Made by a program: the position numbers and the translations under genes. A stretch of DNA of 25,380 nt from an uncultured Coriobacteriaceae bacterium (GTDB taxonomy: Bacteria; Actinomycetota; Coriobacteriia; Coriobacteriales; Eggerthellaceae), in the NCBI GenBank assembly GCA_902781245.1, contig CACZIP010000002.1, positions 1 through 25,380 of the forward strand. Direction: 5' to 3'. Below, one piece after another: positions 6,918-14,598 of the stretch (position 1 is the first letter of the stretch; each line of letters opens with the position of its first letter). The notes under the pieces were generated by a model. That model was not told the origin of the DNA. It did not search any database and saw only the letters and a list, made by a program, of their open reading frames with translations.

Positions 6918-8354
6918 CTATCTCGGCAAACCGGTGATGTCCGTCCATATGCCGTTAACTTGATCGACGGTGAACGGGTGGCCGTACAGCGTGATGAAAT
7001 GGCTGCTTGCCAGCTCGTCGGTGTAGTCGTCAAGGAAGTACATCTGCGTTGTGTCGTAGTCGTAATGGCAGAAGACGGGCACGAATTCGTGCGAGACGAC
7101 CGATGTGCTCAAGCTACCGTTCTTGTCTGGCACCTTGGCGATGGTCAAGACGGCTGCGCCTCCGAGCATGTTCTCGACATCGGCTTGGTTCGAGGCGAAA
7201 TTGCCAAGGCTGAAGTACACGATACCCTTGTTGCCAGCAGTCGTGGTCACTTCCTCCATTGGCTGTACGACATGCACGTGCGAGCCTATCACGACGTCGG
7301 CGCCCGCATCGATGAGACGCTCGGCAACTTCGCGTTGTTCGGCCGAGGGTACCGTCGCGTATTCGTTGCCCATGTGGACATAGCAGATGGTGATGTCGGC
7401 CTTTTCCTGAGCGGCTTTGACATTTGCCGCAATCGTGTCAAGGTCGTCGAGCATGTCGACGGCGTATTCCTGTCCTGCAGGCAGTTCGAATCCATTGAGG
7501 CTATACGTGAGGTCGGTCATCGCTATCGTGATGCCGTTGCGCTCTATGAACGTGACACCGTTGGCGTCTGCGGGGTCATCGTGCAGGCCCATGAGCGTGA
7601 TTTCGGGATGGTTCCTCTTCCAGTAGTCCACTGTGTCGAAGATGCCGTCGATTCCTTGGTCCATCGAGTGATTCGTCGCCGATGTCACGATATCAAAGCC
7701 GGCGTTGTCAATCGCGTCGCCCATTTGGACCGGCGTGCCGAAAATCGGATAGCCTCCCACTTGTGATTCGTCGGTGACGAGCGGTGTTTCTTGCGTGACG
7801 CTGAGCAGGTCGTAGGGGGCAAGCCGCGTAAACACGGGCTCGAAAACATGGTTGAAATCATACGATCCGTCGCCGTTGCGCGATTGGGCGATCATTTCCT
7901 TGTGAGGCACGATATCGCCAACGGCGAGGAACGTGAGCACCCTCGGTTGCGAGGCGGTGATGGTCGAGGCAAGTGCTTCAATCGGTTTCTCGTTCGAGTT
8001 CGCCTTATGGTTGAATACGGTGCATCCGACAATTGCAAGCACAAGCACTATCGCCGCCGCAATCACGATTCCGAACGGCTTCCTATTGGAAGGAGGGGGC
8101 GTGGTTGTCCTGCGCGCCCGCGTGGTTGACGAGCGGTCCATGTCGTAGCGCTGCGAACTGTTGCGTTGCGAGCTGTATCGCTGCGAGGCAGAACGTTGCG
8201 AGCTGTTCCGTGCGCTGTTGGACGTTCTTTGCGTGGAGGAATAAGAGCTTCGAGTAGAGCGGCCTGCTCGATTTCGGTCGGTGCTGCGTGCGGCTGCCCG
8301 GTCGCGGTCGCGATCGTAGCGATCATTCGAATTGTCGGCGCGGTTGTAAGTCAT
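6918..8354 (-). CDS. CapA-family (poly-gamma-glutamate synthesis-like) metallophosphatase, membrane-anchored
   Basis: 478 aa. Residues 1-93 are a hydrophilic, cytoplasmic Arg/Ser/Thr/Gln-rich tail with SQR(Y/N) repeats. Residues 94-114 form one membrane helix, and the CapA calcineurin-like domain follows outside. Its motifs are AVGDIVPH (144-151), TNHSMDQG (227-234), VHMGNEY (326-332), GSHVHVVQP (357-365) and SLGNF (382-386), which carry the expected metal ligands. Relatives are involved in poly-gamma-glutamate capsule formation, but no capB/capC neighbours are seen, so the substrate is unknown. The start is the ATG at 8354. AAAGGAGG lies 13 nt upstream, longer than usual, but no better in-frame start exists. 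Upstream in-frame codons back to 8564 would run antisense into the DUF523 gene and are rejected. Confidence 0.75.
   Translation of the reverse strand: MTYNRADNSNDRYDRDRDRAAARSTDRNRAGRSTRSSYSSTQRTSNSARNSSQRSASQRYSSQRNSSQRYDMDRSSTTRARRTTTPPPSNRKPFGIVIAAAIVLVLAIVGCTVFNHKANSNEKPIEALASTITASQPRVLTFLAVGDIVPHKEMIAQSRNGDGSYDFNHVFEPVFTRLAPYDLLSVTQETPLVTDESQVGGYPIFGTPVQMGDAIDNAGFDIVTSATNHSMDQGIDGIFDTVDYWKRNHPEITLMGLHDDPADANGVTFIERNGITIAMTDLTYSLNGFELPAGQEYAVDMLDDLDTIAANVKAAQEKADITICYVHMGNEYATVPSAEQREVAERLIDAGADVVIGSHVHVVQPMEEVTTTAGNKGIVYFSLGNFASNQADVENMLGGAAVLTIAKVPDKNGSLSTSVVSHEFVPVFCHYDYDTTQMYFLDDYTDELASSHFITLYGHPFTVDQVNGIWTDITGLPR
8143..8216 (-). repeat. degenerate SQR-encoding repeats in the CapA N-terminal tail
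   Basis: Repeated GCTGCGA/GTTGCGA-type units on the + strand encode successive SSQR, ASQRY and SSQRN tetrapeptides on the - strand (about residues 50-71). The repeats produce a basic, disordered cytoplasmic tail and may vary in number between strains. Confidence 0.55.
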
Positions 8355-8436
8355 CTTGGCAGGTGGTCCTCCTTTCACATAGTTTAGCGCTCTTTCTCGA
8401 GCGAGATGCCGACCTCGCCGTTGTTTCGGAGCGACG

Positions 8437-8442
8437 TATAAT
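8437..8442 (+). promoter_or_regulatory. -10 box in the CapA/DUF523 divergent intergenic region
   Basis: A perfect TATAAT lies at 8437-8442 with no recognisable -35 at 16-18 nt and no TGn extension. On the other strand the overlapping TATTAT (8438-8443) could serve the CapA gene. If used for the + strand, transcription would start near 8449, upstream of both possible starts of the DUF523 gene. Confidence 0.4.
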
Positions 8443-8547
8443 AACCTCGAATCAGCTTGAAGAAGGATATGCATGGCGAGAGTGGATTTTGAAACCAGCG
8501 ACCTGACGGCAAGCTCCAAGTTCCCGCATCCAAATGAAGGGGGAGCA

Positions 8548-8985
8548 ATGTCGCATGAGGCCATATTGATAAGCGCATGTTTGTTGGGGGAGCCATGCCG
8601 CTACGATGGCAAAGCGCAGCCGTGCGAAGGGGCGAAGGCGCTCGCAAGCCAATACGAACTTGTGCCAGTTTGTCCCGAGCAGCTCGGCGGGTTGCCGACG
8701 CCGCGCATTCCTTCGGAGATCCAGCGCGATGGTCGCGTTGTCGATCGCATGGGAAACGATCGGACGGAAGCTTTTCTCGACGGCGCACGTGCGGCGCTCG
8801 CCATTGCGCAAGAGCGGGGTTGCGAACGTGCCGTTCTCAAATCTCGTAGCCCTTCGTGCGGGGTGCATGAAGTGTATGACGGCTCTTTCAAAGGAATCGT
8901 CGTTCCCGGTCGCGGTGTCGCTGCCGACATGCTCTCGAAGGCGGGGATCGATGTCATGGACGAGTTCGACATACAACGCAAGTAA
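8548..8985 (+). CDS. DUF523 family protein (TudS-like, possible 4Fe-4S thiouracil desulfurase)
   Basis: 145 aa from the ATG at 8548 (preceded by GGGGGAG). Homologues begin almost exactly here with 'ILISACLLGxxCRYDG'. An in-frame ATG at 8473 with AAGGA at 5 nt would add 25 residues not typical of the family, so the start is not certain. The conserved cysteines C11 (SACLLG), C42 (VPVCPEQLGGL) and C104 (SRSPSCG) correspond to the three that hold the 4Fe-4S cluster in TudS, the DUF523 member shown to desulfurate thiouracil. The downstream polymerase starts 29 nt later, so they may be co-transcribed. The family is established; the substrate here is inferred. Confidence 0.8.
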   Translation: MSHEAILISACLLGEPCRYDGKAQPCEGAKALASQYELVPVCPEQLGGLPTPRIPSEIQRDGRVVDRMGNDRTEAFLDGARAALAIAQERGCERAVLKSRSPSCGVHEVYDGSFKGIVVPGRGVAADMLSKAGIDVMDEFDIQRK

Positions 8986-9014
8986 TTGGAATTGAAGTGC
9001 AGGAAGGCCGGCGG

Positions 9015-10340
9015 ATGGGTGATTCCCGACAGAGCAAGCAGTATCTTTGCATCGACTTGAAGTCGTTTTACGCTTCGGTCGAATGTATCGAACGCGGGCT
9101 CGATCCCATGACGACCAATCTGGTCGTGGCAGACCCCGAACGCACGGAGAAGACGATTTGCCTCGCCGTTTCACCCTCGCTCAAAGCTCATGGCGTTTCC
9201 GGCCGTGCCCGCGTGTTCGAGATACCCGATACGCTCGATTACATCATGGCGCCCCCGCGCATGGCCAAGTACATCGAGTACTCTGCCAACATCTACGCCA
9301 TTTACTTGAGGTATTTCTCGAAAGACGACATTCATGTCTATTCGATCGACGAAGCGTTCATGGATGTGACGAACTATCTGCCGCTTTACGGTTGCACGGC
9401 TCGTGAATTGGGAGAGCGCATTCGTCGCGAGGTGCTCGACGAAGTGGGCATACCTGCCGCCTGCGGCCTTGGGCCCAACCTTTATCTTGCAAAGCTGGCA
9501 CTCGACATCACTGCGAAGCACAGTGTCGATTTCTTCGGCGAGCTCGACGAGGAATCGTTCCGTGCGACACTGTGGGACCACAAACCCCTGACAGATTTCT
9601 GGCGCATCGGCAAGGGGACGGAGCGCCGTTTGCATGAATTGGGCATTCGCACCATGGGCGAGCTTGCGCTTTATCCCGATTTGGAGCGGCTCTACTCGGT
9701 TTTCGGAATTGATGCCGAGATCCTCATCGACCATGCGTGGGGATACGAGCCGGTGACCATCGCCGACATCAAGGCATACCAACCGCACAGCCATTCGATC
9801 ACCAATGCACAAGTGCTCGGGAAGCCATACGCATTCGATGACGCACTGCTCGTTATCAAGGAGATGGCTGACGCCTCGTGTCTCGATATGGTGGGGCAGC
9901 GTCTTGTCGCCGACTCCGTCTCGCTTGCGGTTCGTTACACGAAAGACGCTGCCGATCGCCCGAAAGGAAACTACGACCCTGCCGATCCGCGAAACTACAC
10001 GATCGATGCGCGGGGAACGGTCCGATTCCCCGAAGCCACGAACGCTCGAGCCATCATCATGCCGCTGATAGTTAACCTGTTCGAGCAGATAGTCGATCGC
10101 GAACGCACTGTTCACAACATGATGTTGAACTTCAACAACGTCATGCCGGAAGGCGAAGGCCAGTTGTCACTGTTCGTCGACGAAGAGGAAACGGTCGAGG
10201 AGCGCGCCCGTCAGGAAGCCATCCTCGATGTGAAGCGAAAGTTTGGGAAGAACGCACTGCTGAAAGGCATTGACTTGATGCCGCAGGCGACTCAGCGCGA
10301 TCGCAACCGTCAGATTGGAGGGCACAAAAGTGGCGAATAA
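9015..10340 (+). CDS. Y-family (UvrX/ImuB-like) translesion DNA polymerase
   Basis: 441 aa. The start is the ATG at 9015, behind GGAAGG at 7 nt; a GTG at 8997 is in frame but lacks a ribosome site. The catalytic carboxylates of the Y-family palm are visible: D14 in CIDLKSFYASVE, and D112 and E113 in SIDEAFMDVT. A helix-hairpin-helix-like thumb (DFWRIGKGTERRLHELGIRT) and little-finger region follow. QLSLF at residues 383-387 is an excellent beta-sliding-clamp binding motif. The end (RNRQIGGHKSGE) resembles UvrX/UmuC-type enzymes of Gram-positive bacteria. It should perform error-prone bypass of DNA lesions. A tiny downstream gene overlaps its stop by 11 nt. No clear LexA box was identified by eye. 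Confidence 0.9.
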   Translation: MGDSRQSKQYLCIDLKSFYASVECIERGLDPMTTNLVVADPERTEKTICLAVSPSLKAHGVSGRARVFEIPDTLDYIMAPPRMAKYIEYSANIYAIYLRYFSKDDIHVYSIDEAFMDVTNYLPLYGCTARELGERIRREVLDEVGIPAACGLGPNLYLAKLALDITAKHSVDFFGELDEESFRATLWDHKPLTDFWRIGKGTERRLHELGIRTMGELALYPDLERLYSVFGIDAEILIDHAWGYEPVTIADIKAYQPHSHSITNAQVLGKPYAFDDALLVIKEMADASCLDMVGQRLVADSVSLAVRYTKDAADRPKGNYDPADPRNYTIDARGTVRFPEATNARAIIMPLIVNLFEQIVDRERTVHNMMLNFNNVMPEGEGQLSLFVDEEETVEERARQEAILDVKRKFGKNALLKGIDLMPQATQRDRNRQIGGHKSGE

Positions 10341-10524
10341 CGCTTTCGACGCCCAAGTGCCGGTGCTGCCGCGTCCGCGCATGCCGCTTTCGCAGCGTGC
10401 GAAGATCTTCATTCCCTTCGATCCGCTCAAGGGCTACCAAGATGCTCTTCGCGAGAAAGAGCGTGAAGCGGAGATGCAACATAACGAGCTGGGCGGTCTC
10501 GATTCGGGCTTCGAGATCTGCTGA
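10330..10524 (+). CDS. 64-aa small partner protein of the Y-family polymerase (YolD-like position)
   Basis: 64 aa from a GTG at 10330, preceded by GGAGGG at 7 nt and overlapping the polymerase gene by 11 nt, so translation is almost certainly coupled. The sequence has a Pro-rich start (VPVLPRPRMPLSQRAKIFIP), then FDPLKGYQDALREKERE and an acidic tail. In Firmicutes, UvrX-type polymerases are commonly followed by a short YolD-like protein. The 'RAKIFxPFDxLKG' core looks like a small protein family found in that position, but I cannot confirm membership. A role as polymerase accessory or regulator is inferred from the overlap. Only 22 nt separate its stop from that of the convergent CLC gene, with no terminator visible. 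Confidence 0.7.
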   Translation: MANNAFDAQVPVLPRPRMPLSQRAKIFIPFDPLKGYQDALREKEREAEMQHNELGGLDSGFEIC

Positions 10525-10546
10525 GATTGCGTTGGAGCTTATTCCA

Positions 10547-11914
10547 TCAGCTTGCTTTGTCTGACATTAAGGCCGAGGGCAAGGGGAGCGCTGCTAAGAC
10601 GATAGCCGACAGGCCCATCCACACGATGCTTTCGAGGGGAAAGCACAACATGAGTATCGCAATCGCCAGCAATGGCTTTCGCATGACGCCTGCCAGGAAC
10701 CCCGATGTCACGACCGTCACCATGAGCATGGGATCGGCCCCGGTGAGCATGGCCAATCCGTATCCGCATGCAGCTCCAGCGAAGATGCTCGGGCAGAAAT
10801 TGCCTCCAACCCATCCCAGGTTGATGCACATTGGGGTGGCAAGTGCTTTGAGCATGCCAGTTGCGATGAGCGCTGCAGCGGTCCAACTCGTCCAAGTCTG
10901 CATGAGCTCGTGCGATTGCACTTCGCCGGGGAACAGCACGTAAGGGAAGAACGTCGCCATCAGGCCGAGTGCGGCTCCGGCAATGACGGGTCCGAGGACG
11001 GTACCGATCATGCCGTTTCCCAAGTTGTGCGCAAGCTGTCCTGTCAAGGTGTTCGACGCATGGTACAGCAGCGCCATCAGATAGGCTGCAGCAAGAGCGA
11101 GCAGAATCCAGAGATAGCCGGTTCCTTCAGAGCCGATGGTGTCGAAATGTGGAAAGCCCGCCGATGAGCCGAACAATGCCGAGAGTGCCCGGATGCCGGC
11201 AAACGCTCCGAATGCCGCAGCCGTATAGAGCACGATTTTGGCGGGACGGCGCATGTTGTAGTCGTCGACGTCCGCTTCCGCGAGCTGGTCGTCGCCGTCG
11301 GGGCGCGTGCTCTCAGCGCCTGCGACAATGCCGGCGAGTGGTGTTGCGAAAATTGCCGAAATGCTCGCAGCGATCGTGACGTCAGCTACAGCCGCCTCGC
11401 GCAAACCAGCGGCCTTCAACTTGTCGCGAATCCAGCAGCAGCCAGCCGTGATCAATCCCGTCAGGCCCGCTTCAAAGCCGATTGAGCCACCGAACACGAG
11501 CGGAAGCAAGAACGACACGGTGGCTTTCCCTGTTCCGTTCAAGTCGTACGAGCCCGTGGCTCTAAACGTGGACATGACCTTCTCAAGCGGTTCGACGCGG
11601 CTTCCCGAGTAATGGGTCCACAAACCGATGATGAGACCCCCCAACGTGCAGACGAGCAAGGGGAACCAGGCAACGCCCAACGACTCGCCCGCGCCTTTCC
11701 ACAGCAGCTCAGTCAGCCATGTTGAAAGGTTCATGACGAGAAAGACTAGGAAGCCGACGATGAAGCCTACGACGAGGGCGAGCAGCACCATGGTGACGTT
11801 GACGGTGGCTTTTTCGACAGGCCCCTCGAACGGGCGCCTGGCGTCGCGGATGAACGGCCGCGTGTCAGGTGGTTTTTTCGCTCGTGGTCTTTCGGCGCGC
11901 TTCAATCGGGACAT
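10547..11914 (-). CDS. CLC-family chloride channel/transporter, divergent
   Basis: 455 aa. A basic N-terminus (residues 1-35) precedes about 10-12 membrane segments. The CLC signatures are recognisable but altered. GSRVEP stands where GSGIP is expected. GGSIGFEAGLTG stands for GGSxGREGP, with the gating glutamate kept but Arg and the last Pro changed. GGNFCPSIFAGAACG is a good GxFxP motif. It probably moves chloride or another anion, by H+-coupled exchange if the retained Glu works as in exchangers. The start is the ATG at 11914 behind AAGGAGG at 6 nt. It diverges from the thermonuclease gene with 89 nt between them. The family is reasonably sure; the ion is not. Confidence 0.75.
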   Translation of the reverse strand: MSRLKRAERPRAKKPPDTRPFIRDARRPFEGPVEKATVNVTMVLLALVVGFIVGFLVFLVMNLSTWLTELLWKGAGESLGVAWFPLLVCTLGGLIIGLWTHYSGSRVEPLEKVMSTFRATGSYDLNGTGKATVSFLLPLVFGGSIGFEAGLTGLITAGCCWIRDKLKAAGLREAAVADVTIAASISAIFATPLAGIVAGAESTRPDGDDQLAEADVDDYNMRRPAKIVLYTAAAFGAFAGIRALSALFGSSAGFPHFDTIGSEGTGYLWILLALAAAYLMALLYHASNTLTGQLAHNLGNGMIGTVLGPVIAGAALGLMATFFPYVLFPGEVQSHELMQTWTSWTAAALIATGMLKALATPMCINLGWVGGNFCPSIFAGAACGYGLAMLTGADPMLMVTVVTSGFLAGVMRKPLLAIAILMLCFPLESIVWMGLSAIVLAALPLPSALMSDKAS

Positions 11915-11973
11915 GGATTCCTCCTTGATGCAACCAGTTTCTCACAACATCGGCTGTATCGCTCCAAATACGT

Positions 11974-11979
11974 TATAGT
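11974..11979 (+). promoter_or_regulatory. possible -10 box for the thermonuclease gene
   Basis: TATAGT, a 5/6 match to the -10 consensus, lies 24 nt before the TTG start. No convincing -35 hexamer is seen at the right distance. Confidence 0.3.
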
Positions 11980-12003
11980 GTTCGACCACGTGGAAGGAAG
12001 AAG

Positions 12004-12612
12004 TTGACCGATTTCAGCAACATCGCATGTACCGTGTTTCATCACAAGACGCGCAAGCCGCCGCTCTCCATCGGCGTGCTTGCGCTACTGGCCATCACGA
12101 TTGCGGCGTTGATTGCCTTTGGGCTTGCAGGGTGCCATCGCCAACAAGGGCCTTCAGTTGAGTTCCAGAAAGCTACCGTCGAGTACGTGGTGGACGGCGA
12201 CACGATTGACGTCGTAATCGACGGAGATGAGAGACGGGTGCGCTTGGCGGGCATCGATGCGCCCGAATCTGCTTCGCACGAGCAAGAGCGCAACACGCAG
12301 GAGGGCGTGCTCGCCACGGAACACGTGCGTGCGCTGTTGCCCGTTGGTCGTGTCGTCTACCTGCAAAAAGACGTGTCAGAAACCGATAAGTACGGAAGGC
12401 TTGTCCGATATGTTTGGCTGGATGTTCCTTCAGACCCCAACAGCTCCGAGGAAATCACCTCGAAGATGGTCAATTCCCTCATCGTTGAGGCAGGCTTCGC
12501 GCGTGCCGAGCGTTTCTGGCCAGATGTCTCCTATGCCGACCAGCTCAAGGAGGCGCAACAACGTGCTGCTGATGGCGGTCTGGGTGTTTCGTATCTTTGG
12601 CTCGAGGGCTAG
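12004..12612 (+). CDS. secreted/lipid-anchored thermonuclease (SNase-like)
   Basis: 202 aa. The start is a TTG at 12004 behind GGAAGGAAGAAG; there is no in-frame ATG before the membrane segment. Residues 21-43 are hydrophobic and end in GLAGC, a plausible lipobox with Cys44, so the enzyme is likely exported and anchored. The SNase fold covers about residues 56-200: VVDGDTIDVVIDG (Ca2+-binding Asp), VRLAGIDAPES (Arg80, Asp85 and Glu88, counterparts of nuclease R35/D40/E43) and DKYGRLVRYVW (Arg132, counterpart of R87). All catalytic residues appear intact, so degradation of extracellular DNA/RNA is likely. It is divergent from the CLC gene; the following 121-nt gap separates it from the Fe-S genes. 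Confidence 0.85.
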   Translation: MTDFSNIACTVFHHKTRKPPLSIGVLALLAITIAALIAFGLAGCHRQQGPSVEFQKATVEYVVDGDTIDVVIDGDERRVRLAGIDAPESASHEQERNTQEGVLATEHVRALLPVGRVVYLQKDVSETDKYGRLVRYVWLDVPSDPNSSEEITSKMVNSLIVEAGFARAERFWPDVSYADQLKEAQQRAADGGLGVSYLWLEG

Positions 12613-12733
12613 GCAAATAATAATTGCGATGACGTCGTGCAGCCTTGACGGTGCTTTGGTCGCGCACATGCCTTTTCGTCTCCATTCGGGTACTATGTAT
12701 AGGAAATATCGATAACGAGAGAAAGTTGTAACA

Positions 12734-13510
12734 ATGCTAGAACTGCGCAACTTGGTCTTCGAAGTGCCCGTAAGCGAGGGTGCGAAAGAGACCAAGCGAA
12801 TCATCGACGACCTGTCGCTTGCCATTCCCGACGACAGCTTCACGGTCATCACCGGCCCGAACGGCGGCGGCAAATCGACGCTTGCCAAGCTCATCATGGG
12901 CATCGAGCAGGCGACGAGCGGTCAGATCCTGCTCGACGGCGAAGACATCACGGGGCTTTCCATCACCGAACGTGCCAAGAGGGGCATTGGCTATGGTTTC
13001 CAGCAGCCAGCTCGTTTTAAGGGCATGAAGGTGAAGAAGTTGCTCGAGATTGCGGCAGGCGAGCGCTTGCCCATGCTGTCGTGCAATCAATATCTGGCCA
13101 AGGTTGGCTTGTGCTCTGCTGACTGGCTGACGCGCGAGGTCGACAAGAACCTGTCGGGTGGCGAGGTCAAGCGCATCGAAATCGCCACCATGCTCGCCCG
13201 CAATCCGAAGCTGGCCATCTACGATGAGCCTGAAGCAGGCATCGACCTGTGGAGCTTCGATCGTCTGACCGAGACGTTCCGCCAGATTCACGATGCCGGC
13301 GAAGGCCACTCGATCATCATCATCTCGCACCAGGAGCGCCTCATCCGCCTTGCCGACCGCATCGTGTTGCTCGAAGGTGGGCGCGTGTCCGCGGAGGGGC
13401 CGACCGAAGAGGTCATGCCTCAGCTGGGCCTTGCACGCAAGATGGTTGCCGGTTGCGCGCTGACCGAACCGACGCGTCTTCACATCACCGAGATTCCCAC
13501 CACGTGCTAG
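12734..13510 (+). CDS. sufC: SufC-like (SmsC) Fe-S cluster assembly ATPase
   Basis: 258 aa ABC-type ATPase without membrane partner. Walker A is GPNGGGKST (41-49), the signature LSGGEVKR (140-147), Walker B LAIYDEPEAGID (160-171), and the switch histidine H199 lies in ISHQ. YGFQQPARFKG and the D-x-W ('GIDLWSFD') region are typical of SufC rather than of transport ATPases. It should power conformational change of the SufB-like scaffold encoded next, for assembly of [4Fe-4S] clusters in the cytosol. The start is the ATG at 12734; the ribosome site is weak (GAGAGAAAG). No SufS, SufU or SufD gene is found in the window. A 65-nt gap containing a hairpin separates it from the scaffold gene. Confidence 0.9.
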   Translation: MLELRNLVFEVPVSEGAKETKRIIDDLSLAIPDDSFTVITGPNGGGKSTLAKLIMGIEQATSGQILLDGEDITGLSITERAKRGIGYGFQQPARFKGMKVKKLLEIAAGERLPMLSCNQYLAKVGLCSADWLTREVDKNLSGGEVKRIEIATMLARNPKLAIYDEPEAGIDLWSFDRLTETFRQIHDAGEGHSIIIISHQERLIRLADRIVLLEGGRVSAEGPTEEVMPQLGLARKMVAGCALTEPTRLHITEIPTTC

Positions 13511-13516
13511 ATACGG

Positions 13517-13555
13517 TGGCAGCTGCGTCGATTCCAGCATCGATGCGAGCTGCCA
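13517..13555 (+). other. intercistronic hairpin between sufC and the SufB-like gene
   Basis: TGGCAGCT (13517-13524) pairs perfectly with AGCTGCCA (13548-13555) and TCGAT (13528-13532) with ATCGA (13539-13543), with a small internal loop and a 6-nt apical loop. There is no U-run, so it is not a terminator. It lies just before the ribosome site (TAGGAG, 13561-13566) of the SufB-like gene and may affect mRNA processing, stability or translation ratio of the two subunits. Confidence 0.55.
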
Positions 13556-13575
13556 TTCGATAGGAGTTTTCAACT

Positions 13576-14505
13576 ATGGCAGTAGATCTTTCCCCCATCG
13601 ATGAGAGCCTGTTGGCGACCATCGCGAACATTCACGGCATGCCGAAGGGCGCGTTCAACATCCGCCGCGACGGCAAGCTCGTCGAGCGTCACAGCTCGGC
13701 TTACATCGAAATCGAAACCAAGACCGACAACCCGGGCATTGACATCAAGGTCAAGCCTGGCACGAAGGGCGAGACGGTGTTCATCCCGGTCATCGTCACG
13801 CAATCGGGTCTGAAGGACGTCGTGTACAACACGTTCTACATCGGCGATGATTGTGATGTCGAGATCATCGCAGGTTGCGGCATCCACAACGACAGCCATG
13901 CAGCAAGCGAGCACGACGGCATCCACTCGTTCCACATTGGCAAGAACAGCCGCATCAAGTACATCGAAAAGCATTACGGCGAGGGCGAGGGCACTGGCGA
14001 GCGCATCCTCAACCCGACCACCAATGTCTACATGGACGAGAACTCGTACTGCGAGATGGAGATGCTACAGCTGCGCGGTGTCACGTCGACGATTCGCGAC
14101 ACCAATGCGAAGTTGGGCGCAGGAGCGAAACTCGTGCTGACCGAGCGCCTGCTCACCCATGACGACCAGACCGCCACGTCCAATGTGCTCATCGAGCTCG
14201 AGGGTGAAGACTCGAGCGTGCAGATCATCTCGCGTTCCGTCGCCCAGGACCGCAGCGTGCAAATCTTCAACCCGCTGGTCGTGGGCAAGGCTGCTTGCCG
14301 CGGGCACGTGCAATGCGATGCCATCATCATGGGCGACGCGAAGGTCAAGTCGATTCCAGGCATCGAGGCCGATAGCCCCGACGCCATCCTCATGCACGAG
14401 GCTGCCATCGGCAAAATCGCCGGCGAGCAGATCACCAAGTTGATGACCCTTGGCCTGTCCGAGGAAGAAGCCGAGCAAGAGATCCTCGACGACTTCTTGA
14501 GCTAA
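13576..14505 (+). CDS. short SufB/SufD-like Fe-S scaffold (SmsB-type)
   Basis: 309 aa, much shorter than classical SufB (about 470-495 aa). The start is the ATG at 13576 with TAGGAG at 9 nt. The sequence is the beta-helix SufBD core (IGDDCDVEIIAGCGIHNDSH, HSFHIGKNSRIKYIEKHYGE, then AACRGHVQCDAIIMGDAKVK) and the C-terminal helical part that docks SufC (AIGKIAGEQITKLMTLGLSE, then EEEAEQEILDDFL). The N-terminal extension of standard SufB is missing. Together with the adjacent SufC this is the arrangement described as the SUF-like minimal system (SmsCB), in which one BD-type protein replaces SufB plus SufD. The scaffold role is therefore well supported by homology; sulfur donor and iron source are not evident here. 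Confidence 0.85.
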   Translation: MAVDLSPIDESLLATIANIHGMPKGAFNIRRDGKLVERHSSAYIEIETKTDNPGIDIKVKPGTKGETVFIPVIVTQSGLKDVVYNTFYIGDDCDVEIIAGCGIHNDSHAASEHDGIHSFHIGKNSRIKYIEKHYGEGEGTGERILNPTTNVYMDENSYCEMEMLQLRGVTSTIRDTNAKLGAGAKLVLTERLLTHDDQTATSNVLIELEGEDSSVQIISRSVAQDRSVQIFNPLVVGKAACRGHVQCDAIIMGDAKVKSIPGIEADSPDAILMHEAAIGKIAGEQITKLMTLGLSEEEAEQEILDDFLS

Positions 14506-14548
14506 TCGGGGCAGAAAACACAGCGTTCTCAACGCGCTTATCAAGATG

Positions 14549-14578
14549 AAAGGGCCGGCTTGTGCAAGCCGGCCCTTT
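14549..14578. terminator. bidirectional terminator between the Fe-S operon and the SGNH gene
   Basis: A perfect 13-bp stem (14549-14561 with 14566-14578, arms AAAGGGCCGGCTT) with a 4-nt loop lies between convergent genes. A short T or A tract flanks each side, so it can act for both strands. Confidence 0.8.
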
Positions 14579-14598
14579 AGAAATTTGCGCTATCAAGG

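Noticed and set aside
8355..8564. Upstream extension of the CapA protein to 8564
   Set aside because: The added residues are antisense to the DUF523 gene and promoter region, and a ribosome site lies inside the extension.
12613..12733. Operator for an Rrf2/SufR-type regulator upstream of sufC
   Set aside because: ATATCGATA-like sequence was noted, but no convincing palindrome or known site could be matched.
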